From: Roseibium salinum
Lineage (GTDB): Bacteria; Pseudomonadota; Alphaproteobacteria; Rhizobiales; Stappiaceae
Reading direction: 5' to 3'
NCBI RefSeq assembly: GCF_026240905.1
Contig: NZ_JAPEVI010000003.1
Coordinates: 1,116,001-1,180,000 of the forward strand
Length of the DNA: 64,000 nt
The position numbers and the translations under genes were made by a program. This document shows positions 56,446-64,000 of this stretch, in pieces; the stretch's first letter is position 1; each line of letters opens with the position of its first letter. The notes beneath the pieces are model-generated. The model ran no database searches and had not been told where the DNA came from. It saw nothing but the letters and a program-made list of their open reading frames with translations.

Positions 56446-57423
56446 CTACGGGATCAGCACGGTGGTGCCGGTCGTCTTGCGCCCCTCCAGGTCGCGGTGT
56501 GCCTGGGTGGCGTCGGCGAGCCTGTATTCCTGATTGACCTCGATCTTCACGATACCCTTGAGCACCATTTCGAACAGTTCGCCGGCGGTTGCCTCGAGGG
56601 CTTCGCGGCTGGCGACGTAATTGAAGAGCGTCGGCCGGGTCGCATAGAGGGACCCCTTTTGCGCCAGAAGGGCCAGATTGAAATCCGCAATCGGCCCCGA
56701 CGACTGGCCGAAACTGACCCACAGGCCGCGCGGCTTCAGACAGTCGAGCGAACCTGGACAGGTGTCTTTGCCGACGGAATCATAGACCACGTCGCAGCCC
56801 TTGCCGCCGGTGATCTCCTTGACCCGCTCGACGAAGTTCTCCGTCCGGTAGTTGATCATGTGCCGGTAGCCGTGGGCCTTGGCAAGTTCGATCTTTTCCT
56901 CCGAACCGGCCGTCCCGATGACGGTTGCGCCAAGGTGGGCGGCCCACTGGCCCGCGATCAGGCCGACGCCGCCGGCGGCTGCATGAAACAGAAGCGTCGT
57001 GTCCGGTCCAACCTGAAACGTCTGCCGCAACAGATACTGGGCCGTCATGCCCTTGAGCATCATGCCGGCGGCAGTCTTGTCGTCGATGCCGTCCGGGATC
57101 ACCACCAGCCGGTCCGCCGGAACGATGCGCTCCTGCGCATAGGCACCGAGCGGGCCGACATAGGCGACGCGGTCGCCGGGGTTCAGGTGCGTCACCCCTT
57201 CGCCCACGGTCTGGACCACTCCTGCCCCTTCATTGCCAGGACTGAACGGAGTGCCGTTGGGAGCCGGATAGAGCCCGGAACGGAAATAGGTGTCGATGAA
57301 GTTCAGGCCGATCGCCGTCTGCCGGATCCGGGCTTCGCCGGGGCCGGGTTCTCCGACCTCGACATGCTCCCAACGCATGACATCCGGGCCGCCGGTTTCG
57401 TGAACACAGATTGCTTGAACCAT
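56446..57423 (-). CDS. Quinone oxidoreductase, zeta-crystallin type (MDR superfamily)
   Basis: NADPH-dependent reductase, 325 residues. Motifs: GLNFIDTYFRSGLYP, GNEGAGVV, the nucleotide loop HAAAGGVGLIAGQWAAHLGATVIG and VVYDSVGKDT. No structural zinc cysteines are seen, as in QOR. ATG 57423 has GGAGG upstream. It starts 45 bases before terC ends and lies next to the LysR gene (6-base gap), so the LysR gene might be read from the same transcript. Confidence 0.9.
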   Translation of the reverse strand: MVQAICVHETGGPDVMRWEHVEVGEPGPGEARIRQTAIGLNFIDTYFRSGLYPAPNGTPFSPGNEGAGVVQTVGEGVTHLNPGDRVAYVGPLGAYAQERIVPADRLVVIPDGIDDKTAAGMMLKGMTAQYLLRQTFQVGPDTTLLFHAAAGGVGLIAGQWAAHLGATVIGTAGSEEKIELAKAHGYRHMINYRTENFVERVKEITGGKGCDVVYDSVGKDTCPGSLDCLKPRGLWVSFGQSSGPIADFNLALLAQKGSLYATRPTLFNYVASREALEATAGELFEMVLKGIVKIEVNQEYRLADATQAHRDLEGRKTTGTTVLIP

Positions 57424-57468
57424 CTTAACCTCCGCGGCCAGCCTTGAGCTGTGGTTTCCATTCAACGC

Positions 57469-58197
57469 CTAGGTGCGCTTTGCCTTTGTGCGCTTGCCCT
57501 TGGCAAGAACATTAATGATTTCAACGCCCGCCGAAAAGGCCATGGCAAAATAGATGTAGCCGCGCGGGATATGGAATCCCAGACCGTCCGCAATGAGCGC
57601 AACGCCGATCAGAAGCAGGAAGGACAAGGCCAGCATCTTGGTGGTCGGGTGTTCCTTGATGAAGTTCGCGACCGGGCCGGAGGCGACATACATCACGATC
57701 ATCGCAATGACGACGGCTGCGACCATGACCTCGACATGTTCGGCCATGCCGATGGCGGTGATGATGGAATCGACCGAAAACACGAGGTCGATGACGATAA
57801 TCTGGGCGATTACGGCCGCAAAACTCTTCCTGAGATCGCCCTTCTGATCGCCTTCCTCGTCGCCTTCGATCCCCTTGTGGATTTCGTGCGTTGCCTTGAC
57901 GAGCAGAAACAGACCGCCGGCGATCAGGATTGCGTCGCGCCAGGAGAATGCATGGTCCCCAAGTGCGAACAGCGGCGCGGTCAGCCCGATCAGCCATGCC
58001 AGGAGGGAGAGCAGGATTATTCTGAACACCAGAGCCAGCGCCAGCCCGATTTGCCTTGCCCGGTTTGCCATGGCGGCCGGAAGGCGCGAGACGATGACCG
58101 AAATGAAGACGATATTGTCGATCCCGAGCACGATCTCCATGACCGTCAAGGTCACGAGACTTGCCCAGATCTGCGGATCCGTTACCCAAGCCAGCAT
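57469..58197 (-). CDS. TerC-family membrane protein
   Basis: 242 residues and about seven membrane helices. TerC landmarks: VMEIVLGIDNIVFISV and IDLVFSVDSIITAIGMA with paired acidic residues that probably bind metal, and IPRGYIYFAMAFS. It is linked to manganese or other metal export in several bacteria; its role here is unknown. Confidence 0.9.
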   Translation of the reverse strand: MLAWVTDPQIWASLVTLTVMEIVLGIDNIVFISVIVSRLPAAMANRARQIGLALALVFRIILLSLLAWLIGLTAPLFALGDHAFSWRDAILIAGGLFLLVKATHEIHKGIEGDEEGDQKGDLRKSFAAVIAQIIVIDLVFSVDSIITAIGMAEHVEVMVAAVVIAMIVMYVASGPVANFIKEHPTTKMLALSFLLLIGVALIADGLGFHIPRGYIYFAMAFSAGVEIINVLAKGKRTKAKRT

Positions 58198-58230
58198 GGC
58201 TACCTCTGTGATTTCAGCTAAGTCAGTGGA

Positions 58231-58947
58231 TTAGTCGACGCGGTCGAGGAGTTGCTGAACCGCGGAAACAGAAAACAGATACAAACTCGCCGCTGTGAAT
58301 ATCATCGCCGAAAGACCGTTCAATGACATGCCGTTGAGGATGGCGAGCCCGGCCAGTCCGATCCATATCAAGGTGACCGGCAGGGTGATGATCCGCCAGC
58401 GGCGAACGCGGACTGGATGGACGAAACGCACGGGTGCGAACGTCAAGGCACAACACAACAGAACGAATGCAATGGTAAAGCCCTCTGAAGGCGAGAGGAC
58501 CATCAGGCCGAAAATGGCCATGTTCCAGCCGGCGGGAAAGCCCTTGAAGGAACCATCCGGGGTCTTCATGCCATTGTCGGCGAAATAGAGCGCTCCGGTA
58601 AAGACGACGAGCCCGCCGCAGATCCAGTTCCAGGGATGCGAGAGCATCAGGCTCCCGGAAAGAGCGAAGGCCGGAAGGAAAACGTAGGTCGCGTAGTCGA
58701 TGACAAAATCCAGGGACGCTCCGGACCAGCGGGGCAGCCGTTCGGCAATATTGAAGCGGCGGGCCAACGGTCCATCGATGCCGTCCACCACGAATGCCAG
58801 TCCGAGCCAGGCAAACATCTCCGCCCATTTTCCCTGGGCGCCCGCCAGAAGGGCAACCAGGGCAATGGGTGCTCCGGACGCTGTCAGGATATGGATCAGA
58901 AACAGAGCAGGTTCCGGCGCCTCTTTGCCTGGCGTAATGTCTGTCAC
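58231..58947 (-). CDS. pcs: Phosphatidylcholine synthase (CDP-diacylglycerol + choline)
   Basis: 238 residues, multiple membrane helices. It joins choline directly to CDP-diacylglycerol, a route known from Rhizobiales, Brucella and relatives. The CDP-alcohol phosphotransferase motif is in VVDGIDGPLARRFNIAERLP followed by GASLDFVIDY. The HILTASGAPIALVALLAG opening and IDY spacing fit Pcs rather than PgsA or PssA. A start three codons into a parallel frame is not supported. Confidence 0.88.
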   Translation of the reverse strand: MTDITPGKEAPEPALFLIHILTASGAPIALVALLAGAQGKWAEMFAWLGLAFVVDGIDGPLARRFNIAERLPRWSGASLDFVIDYATYVFLPAFALSGSLMLSHPWNWICGGLVVFTGALYFADNGMKTPDGSFKGFPAGWNMAIFGLMVLSPSEGFTIAFVLLCCALTFAPVRFVHPVRVRRWRIITLPVTLIWIGLAGLAILNGMSLNGLSAMIFTAASLYLFSVSAVQQLLDRVD

Positions 58948-59118
58948 AGGATTTCCTCACTCAAGAATCTGGGCGCGATGCGAAACTGCGATAGCGCTTG
59001 GATTGGGTGATGTAAACGTCCTTGCCCAGTGATCATACAGGCGCCGGGCAACCCTTTATTGTAATCGTATGACAGTGTGAACCGAAAAAACAGCCCTGCA
59101 TGCATTTCACGAGCAATG

Positions 59119-60126
59119 TCAGGTCGAAAACCCCGTCAATAGAACCGTCGCCGCCAGCAGTCCGGCCCAGGCAATCAGCACAATTCCGATCGCTACTGGA
59201 AAGACGCGGCTTGGAAATGTCTTTTCGAGAGCCATGACCGCGCCGAGCAGAGCGATCCAGAGGATGTTCATCAGCCCGACGGCGAACATCACCGTCATCA
59301 CGGCCCAGCAGCAGCCGAGACACACCCGGCCCTGCACCAGCCCTTCCCGGAACCCCGCGGCGAGAGCCCCGTCCTTCGTCTCACCGGCAAAGACCCAGCG
59401 GGGATACCAACACCGCTGCAGGCAGGCCCGCTTGGCCGGTGTAAACTGATACAGCCCGGCCGCGAACAACACCGTGGTGGTCAACGCCAGGCTTGCTGGT
59501 GCCATCATGTCCGTCAGGGCGCCGATTTTGGTCAGCAGAAATTGCGCAAGGCTTGCGACAAGCGCATAGCCCAGCCAGACCGCCAGGTAGCCGAGAGCGG
59601 CAAAGACGACCGGCAGGGCCGAGGAGAAACCCGCCTCGCCCGGCCGCTCCGTTTCGGCCGAATAGCTTCGCAGCATCGGTGTGGCCGTCGGCAGCATCAT
59701 GGCCATGGCCATCATGGCCCACATCAGGAATATCTTGCCCAGATCGGTGAAGGTCATCGCCGGATCCGGCATGCCGAACGTGGTGCCGGTCGGCAGGCAG
59801 ATGACGGCGAGCGCTGCGCGCGCTTCTGCCGACAAGCCTCTGAAGAGGTTGAACTCGTTGAACATCCCCATCCAGGGCCCGGCTTCGCTCATGTCCATGA
59901 GCGGGACCATGTCCGCGACCATTGCGGCAAGGTAGGCCCACCCACCGAGACTGAGGATCAGGACAAACGCGACCACAAGAGGCCATCCCCGGCCATTGGG
60001 GTTCTCCGGGAAAGGAGAATTTGTGCTGGTCACATGTGACATGTCGAAGGACCGGTATCTGTGCAACGCATTGTCGATAAGCTTCTGATAGCCGATTTGC
60101 GGGGACGGCGAATTGATCTTGCTCAT
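59119..60126 (-). CDS. DUF2182 membrane protein, cysteine-rich
   Basis: 335 residues with about seven membrane helices. The middle helix (FLMWAMMAMAMMLPTATPML) is methionine-rich, and cysteine motifs ACLQRCW and CLGCCW lie near residues 240 and 280. This matches the DUF2182 (metal-binding integral membrane) family, which usually sits beside a DUF1326 gene; none is seen here. Function unknown; copper handling is a guess. ATG 60126 is chosen as the first Met of the coding part; the start could be later (MSHVTS). Confidence 0.75.
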   Translation of the reverse strand: MSKINSPSPQIGYQKLIDNALHRYRSFDMSHVTSTNSPFPENPNGRGWPLVVAFVLILSLGGWAYLAAMVADMVPLMDMSEAGPWMGMFNEFNLFRGLSAEARAALAVICLPTGTTFGMPDPAMTFTDLGKIFLMWAMMAMAMMLPTATPMLRSYSAETERPGEAGFSSALPVVFAALGYLAVWLGYALVASLAQFLLTKIGALTDMMAPASLALTTTVLFAAGLYQFTPAKRACLQRCWYPRWVFAGETKDGALAAGFREGLVQGRVCLGCCWAVMTVMFAVGLMNILWIALLGAVMALEKTFPSRVFPVAIGIVLIAWAGLLAATVLLTGFST

Positions 60127-60219
60127 CGTCGCGACCTTACCAAATATAGATTTTAATGTACCGGTGTGAGGGATGCGTGCTTTCGTCCCGTTGCAATCTT
60201 TCAGCAAAGGGGCAATCAG

Positions 60220-61455
60220 ATGCCTGACAAGCGTGTTGAGTCGGGTGAAAATATGCCAGGGAAAAAACAGACCGACTTCTTTGATGTCGCCGTTGTCGGT
60301 GGCGGTCCGTCCGGCCGTATCACCGCACTGACGCTGGCCAAACGGGGACTTTCCTGTGTGCTTGTCGCTCCGGCGGCCCCGCGCCCGGACGGCAGGACGA
60401 CCGCGCTGTGGCAGAAGTCGATCTCGCTGCTAGACGAAATCGGTGTCTGGCAGAGCATCAGGGACAACGCGGCTCAGCTCAAGAAAATGCGGATGATCGA
60501 TGATACCGGTCGGCTGATCCATGCCCCGGAAGTGGTCTTCGACAGTTCCGAGCTTGAGTTGGAAGAGTTCGGTTTCAATATCTTAAACAACGATCTTAAT
60601 GCGGTTCTCGAAGAAAGATGTGCCGCGCAGAAAAATCTGACGGTTGTTCCCGGCCTTGTCAGTTCGGCCGCGTTCGGCAGAGAGCATGCCGTTCTGACGA
60701 CCGCCAATGATAAAACGATCAAGGCCCGGCTCGTCGTGGCAGCGGACGGGCGGAATTCCCTGCTCCGCGAGACAGTCGGGATCGACGTAAAGCGGTGGTC
60801 CTATCCTCAGGTGGCCGTGGTGCTCAATCTCGAGCACCGGCTTCCGCACCACAATGTGTCAACCGAGTTCCATACCCCCACTGGTCCATTCACTCTTGTG
60901 CCCCTGCCCGGCCGTCAGTCGTCGCTCGTTTGTGTCGAAACCGCCGAGGGCGCTCAACGTCTTCTGACAATGAGCACCTCTGAACTGGAGCTGGAACTGG
61001 AGCGGCGCGCGCATTCCATTCTTGGATGGTTCAAGCTTGCGTCCAAAGCGCAGAGTTTTCCTCTCGCCGGTCTCACGGCAACCAGGCTCACGGCAGACCG
61101 CCTGGCGCTCGTCGGCGAAACCGCACATGTCTTTCCGCCGATCGGCGCACAGGGGCTCAATCTCTCCCTGCGCGATATCTCGGATCTCGGCAATGTCCTC
61201 TCAAAGGCACTTGCCAGGAACCAGGACATCGGCAGCAGTGCCGTCCTGGCAGGCTATGAGACCAGGCGCAGGAGCGATATCCGCTCCAGGACAAACGCGG
61301 TCGATGCGCTCAACCGGTCTCTGCTGACCGGTTTCCTGCCGGTACAGTTGGCCCGTGGTGCAGGCATGTATTTCGCGGGCAAAGTCGGGCCGTTGCGCAG
61401 GCTGCTCATGCGCGAAGGAATGGCACCGGGTGCCGGGTTCGAGCTTTTCCGGTAG
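60220..61455 (+). CDS. FAD-dependent monooxygenase, UbiH/PHBH family
   Basis: 411 residues. Dinucleotide loop VVGGGPSGRITALTLAKRG near residue 23, DG motif LVVAADGRNSLLRETVG, and the GD-like motif LALVGETAHVFPPIGAQGLNLSLRD. The last is typical of ubiquinone-biosynthesis hydroxylases of the UbiF/UbiH/COQ6 group. AAAGGGG before ATG 60220 supports that start. Divergent from the DUF2182 gene. Confidence 0.87.
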   Translation: MPDKRVESGENMPGKKQTDFFDVAVVGGGPSGRITALTLAKRGLSCVLVAPAAPRPDGRTTALWQKSISLLDEIGVWQSIRDNAAQLKKMRMIDDTGRLIHAPEVVFDSSELELEEFGFNILNNDLNAVLEERCAAQKNLTVVPGLVSSAAFGREHAVLTTANDKTIKARLVVAADGRNSLLRETVGIDVKRWSYPQVAVVLNLEHRLPHHNVSTEFHTPTGPFTLVPLPGRQSSLVCVETAEGAQRLLTMSTSELELELERRAHSILGWFKLASKAQSFPLAGLTATRLTADRLALVGETAHVFPPIGAQGLNLSLRDISDLGNVLSKALARNQDIGSSAVLAGYETRRRSDIRSRTNAVDALNRSLLTGFLPVQLARGAGMYFAGKVGPLRRLLMREGMAPGAGFELFR

Positions 61456-61485
61456 ATCTCCGCCGGCCCCATTCTCAAACTGTCT

Positions 61486-61509
61486 GTGGCGCTGCCGGCG
61501 GCGCGCCAC
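61486..61509. terminator. Bidirectional stem-loop between the FAD monooxygenase and DUF1801 genes
   Basis: GTGGCGC and GCGCCAC form a perfect 7-base stem around a 10-base loop in the 57-base convergent gap. No strong T-run. Confidence 0.55.
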
Positions 61510-61512
61510 GGG

Positions 61513-61944
61513 TTACGGGTGAGAGCGCCTTTTCGCTGCCGGCTTTCGCTTCTTTGAGCGATAGGTGAGCGCCATCGTGATCATTTGACGAAGTTCATCC
61601 TCCGGCAATGGCTCTTCAAGCGTGAAATGGACGCTGCGGTTGCTGCCATAGGTCAGGTGCGGAAACATGGCCTGCCATTCGGAGACGAGCGACGTTTGGC
61701 AATTCACATAGAGGGCGAAATCGCCCTGGCCGGAATTGTCCCGATCGATGCGAATGGCCGTACCCGTCTGCGGCTTCACCGTCAGAAAGCTTGGCTGGCC
61801 CCATTTCAGGGCCTCTTCAAGTTGGCCGATCTCGCGGTTCTGGCCAGCCGTGTCGTGGATCAGGTCACGCAGGCGCAGTAGCGCCTGCCTCACCTCACCG
61901 GGATAGCTGTCGAGAACCGCCAAAACGCTGGTCGAGAATGTCAT
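61513..61944 (-). CDS. DUF1801 (YdhG-like) protein
   Basis: 143 residues, soluble, with the pattern of DUF1801 proteins: LRDLIHDTAGQ..., EALKWGQPSFL, FALYVNCQTSLV and a basic tail (KKRKPAAKRR). Function unknown. It lies 40 bases after the AEC carrier gene on the same strand. Confidence 0.85.
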   Translation of the reverse strand: MTFSTSVLAVLDSYPGEVRQALLRLRDLIHDTAGQNREIGQLEEALKWGQPSFLTVKPQTGTAIRIDRDNSGQGDFALYVNCQTSLVSEWQAMFPHLTYGSNRSVHFTLEEPLPEDELRQMITMALTYRSKKRKPAAKRRSHP

Positions 61945-61984
61945 GACGGACGGCCTGTATCCATAACCTGCTTGATCATGCCTC

Positions 61985-62938
61985 TCACTGGAGAGGAAGG
62001 ATACCGCTTGTCACGGCCCATATGAAACCCGTGACGGTGACGATGGAGACCGTCGTTCCGATCAGTACGAAACTGGACGCGCGCTGAACATAGGTCCCGT
62101 ATTGCTGCGCGATGACGAAGACGTTGGTTGCCGGAGGCAGGCAGGCCATCAGCACGGCTGTCGCGATCCAGTTCGGCTCGATACCGCCAATCCACGTGAG
62201 CAGAAGGAATACCAGGATCGGGTGCAGCAGCAGCTTGACCGCCAGCACCAGGGGGAGTTCCAACGGGATGCGCCCGATCGGGCGAAGAGCGATGCTTACC
62301 CCCATGGCAAACAGGGCGCAGGGTGCAGCAGCGTTGCTGAGATACCGCAGCAGGGTATCGATCGCCTGGGGCGGTCGCAGTTCCAGGGCCGCGGCCAGAA
62401 CGCCTGCAATCGTTGCCAGAATGAACGGATGAGTGAAGATCCGCAGCACGATCTGCTTGAGTGTACTTGAAATCGGCTCGTTTTCCGTGCCCGCCAGCGC
62501 CATCAGCAAAGGCGCAAGGATGAACATAAGAGCGTTGTCGAAGGCCAGGATCAGGGCGGTCGGCACCGTCGCCTGCTCCCCAAGCACGGCGAGCGTCAGA
62601 CCCGGACCCATATAGCCGACATTCGAATAGGCCCCGGCAATGCCGAGTATGGTGGATTCGCCGATGCTGCCGCGCGTTGCCACCACGCCGATGCAGAAGG
62701 AAATGGCAAAGACGATATAGGTCGTGAATGTCGTAGCGCCGACGAACGTGATGTTGGCCAGTTGCTCAAACGGTGTTTCGGACAGCAACCTGAAGAACAG
62801 CGCCGGCAGAGCCAGATAGATGACGAAGAAATTCATCCAGCTGAGACCGGATTCCGGCAGGTGCCGGAGTTTTCCCGCACCAAATCCCAAAAGGATCAGC
62901 CCGAAAAACGGAAGGGCCAGTGTGATGACGTCCTGCAT
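61985..62938 (-). CDS. Auxin efflux carrier (AEC) family transporter
   Basis: 317 residues with ten hydrophobic helices. AEC landmarks: start VITLALPFFGLILLGFGAGK, conserved GAYSNVGYMGPGLTLAVLGE and the C-terminal ACLPPATNVFVIAQQYG. AEC proteins export or import organic acids in bacteria; the substrate is not predictable here. Confidence 0.9.
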   Translation of the reverse strand: MQDVITLALPFFGLILLGFGAGKLRHLPESGLSWMNFFVIYLALPALFFRLLSETPFEQLANITFVGATTFTTYIVFAISFCIGVVATRGSIGESTILGIAGAYSNVGYMGPGLTLAVLGEQATVPTALILAFDNALMFILAPLLMALAGTENEPISSTLKQIVLRIFTHPFILATIAGVLAAALELRPPQAIDTLLRYLSNAAAPCALFAMGVSIALRPIGRIPLELPLVLAVKLLLHPILVFLLLTWIGGIEPNWIATAVLMACLPPATNVFVIAQQYGTYVQRASSFVLIGTTVSIVTVTGFIWAVTSGILPLQ

Positions 62939-63168
62939 TCGAGTTCCAGAGATTAATTAGACGACAGGTTGGCGGGGAACGAAGTTTTCAAGGCGCTTGC
63001 ATCTTGCGTCATGCTTGGAGTAATGACCCGTGACTCACAGGTCGGCACGGCGACCCGCATTCCAATCAGGTCTGAGACCGCATCGCAAGTGCCCAAACAG
63101 GCAGACAGGGTTGGAGATAGCCTTTTCCGGAAGAAAGGGCTCAAAAGGTTTTAGAGCATTTGGCCCGG

Positions 63169-64000
63169 ATGTCGCGGAAAATAAAAGAGCGCAAATCACC
63201 CAGACTGACTGCTGTTCAGAATCGGGTCGAAGGGATCGCGCTGAAGGTGGCTATCTGGTTGTTCCGGTTGATTCCGGTCGATGTCGCCTCCTTTGTGATG
63301 GGTGCGTTCTGGCGACGGCTGGCTCCGTTCAATCCAAGGCATAAAAGGGCGCTCAAGCATCTGAAACAGGCGTTTCCGGACATGAGCGCCGATGAGCGGG
63401 AAGCCATTGTCAGGGGCATGTGGCAGAACCTCGGACGCGTCGCCGCCGAGACATTCCACATCGACCGACTGCTTCAGCAGGATGACCGCTTCGAGATCGA
63501 TCCCGACGAAATCACGGCTCAGGTTCTTTATGAAGGCAGAGCCTGCGTTTTCGTATCCTTCCACAGCGCGAACTGGGAGCTGTGCGTCCAGCCGGCGGTT
63601 CGGGAGGGTGTCGAGATCACGGGGGTCTACCAGGCGCTTCGCAATCCGGAAGCGGACAAGGCTCTGAGACAATTGCGGCAGACGCTCTACAAGGGCGGGT
63701 TGCTTTCAAAGAGCCACCAGACCGCAAGGAAAATCGTCAGCACGGTGAAAAACGGGGGCGTGGTGGCCATGATGGGCGATCTGCGGGAAACCCGGGGCGT
63801 CCAGGTGCCGTTTTTCGGCCGGATGGCGTATGCTACACCGGTCCCGGCTTCGCTCGCACGAACCTGTAACGTTCCCATTATCCTTGGACGCGTCATCCGG
63901 AAGGAGGGCGTCAAATTCCGGGTCGAGGGCCGCGCAATTTCCGTGCCCGTTACCGATGACCGGCAGGCCGATATTCAGGCGGCCACAGCCCAGATGCATG
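63169..64000 (+). CDS. LpxL/HtrB-like lipid acyltransferase, 5' part
   Basis: An inner-membrane acyltransferase, cut by the window's end after about 277 residues. It begins MSRKIKERKSPRLTAVQNRV and has a near-N-terminal hydrophobic stretch (ALKVAIWLFRLIPVDVASFVMGAF). The catalytic HX4E motif is H-SANW-E in FVSFHSANWELCVQ (about residue 132), with GVYQALRNPEADKALRQLR and MMGDLRETRGVQVPFFG downstream. This fits late acyltransferases of lipid A or lysophospholipid acyltransferases. The 230 bases upstream are non-coding; the ribosome site is weak. Confidence 0.88.
   Translation, partial: MSRKIKERKSPRLTAVQNRVEGIALKVAIWLFRLIPVDVASFVMGAFWRRLAPFNPRHKRALKHLKQAFPDMSADEREAIVRGMWQNLGRVAAETFHIDRLLQQDDRFEIDPDEITAQVLYEGRACVFVSFHSANWELCVQPAVREGVEITGVYQALRNPEADKALRQLRQTLYKGGLLSKSHQTARKIVSTVKNGGVVAMMGDLRETRGVQVPFFGRMAYATPVPASLARTCNVPIILGRVIRKEGVKFRVEGRAISVPVTDDRQADIQAATAQMH

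Noticed and set aside
1..64000. CRISPR array, prophage, toxin-antitoxin or rRNA
   Set aside because: No regularly spaced repeats, integrase, phage structural genes, toxin-antitoxin pair or rRNA stretch was recognised; the only mobile element is the IS30 copy.

Overview
The window is about 60% GC, densely coded DNA from an alphaproteobacterium. The order ntrB-ntrC-ntrY-ntrX-trkA-dat-hfq-hflX-mazG is a classic Hyphomicrobiales (Rhizobiales) arrangement. The rlpA-dac-tmk-holB-tatD-MBL string, phosphatidylcholine synthase and RutR-controlled pyrimidine breakdown also fit that order. A Stappia/Roseibium/Labrenzia-like marine member is my best guess, but that is inference from gene order and style, not from a search.

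Layout. 1-11.2 kb holds nitrogen two-component regulators (3' part of ntrB, ntrC, ntrY, ntrX), trkA, a D-amino-acid aminotransferase, hfq, hflX and mazG. 11.4-20.1 kb is a pyrimidine/hydantoin catabolic locus: a NitT/TauT-type ABC transporter without a binding protein, dihydropyrimidinase, N-carbamoyl-beta-alanine amidohydrolase, an omega-aminotransferase and a divergent RutR-type repressor. The divergent promoter region carries a perfect RutR palindrome and two related sites. 20.0-22 kb has arfB and an arylsulfotransferase-like membrane-anchored protein. 22.3-29 kb is a Tat-exported, quinone-linked formate dehydrogenase operon (DUF3305, DUF3306, fdhX, fdhA, fdhB, fdhC) ending in an overlooked 50-residue membrane protein. 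29-32.5 kb holds an isoaspartyl methyltransferase/erythromycin-esterase fusion and an IS30-family element whose transposase has an in-frame stop. 32.7-39.2 kb is recX, an MBL hydrolase, tatD, holB, tmk, a D,D-carboxypeptidase homologue with two altered catalytic motifs, and rlpA. Then come tRNA-Ser(UGA), cydAB and an EAL protein. 45.4-56.4 kb is a purine catabolic/uptake unit: hiuH, xdhABC, a BMP-type nucleoside ABC transporter and a LysR regulator. 56.4-64 kb has a quinone oxidoreductase, terC, pcs, a DUF2182 protein, a FAD monooxygenase, DUF1801, an AEC carrier and the start of an LpxL-like acyltransferase.

How it fits together. Nitrogen control (Ntr), pyrimidine degradation and purine degradation all serve nitrogen scavenging. 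Formate dehydrogenase and cytochrome bd serve the quinone pool and could work together.

Quality warning. Four conserved genes (ntrB, tmk, xdhA and the EAL gene) are each broken by one single-base indel. Three lie in homopolymer runs and the fourth is a doubled G. tmk is essential. Residual sequencing or assembly error is the simplest explanation, and restoring one base gives a normal-length protein in each case that can be measured. The best leads for new biology are the small Fdh-linked protein, the methyltransferase-esterase fusion, the helically phased RutR operators, and the carboxypeptidase homologue that has lost KTG and SxN.
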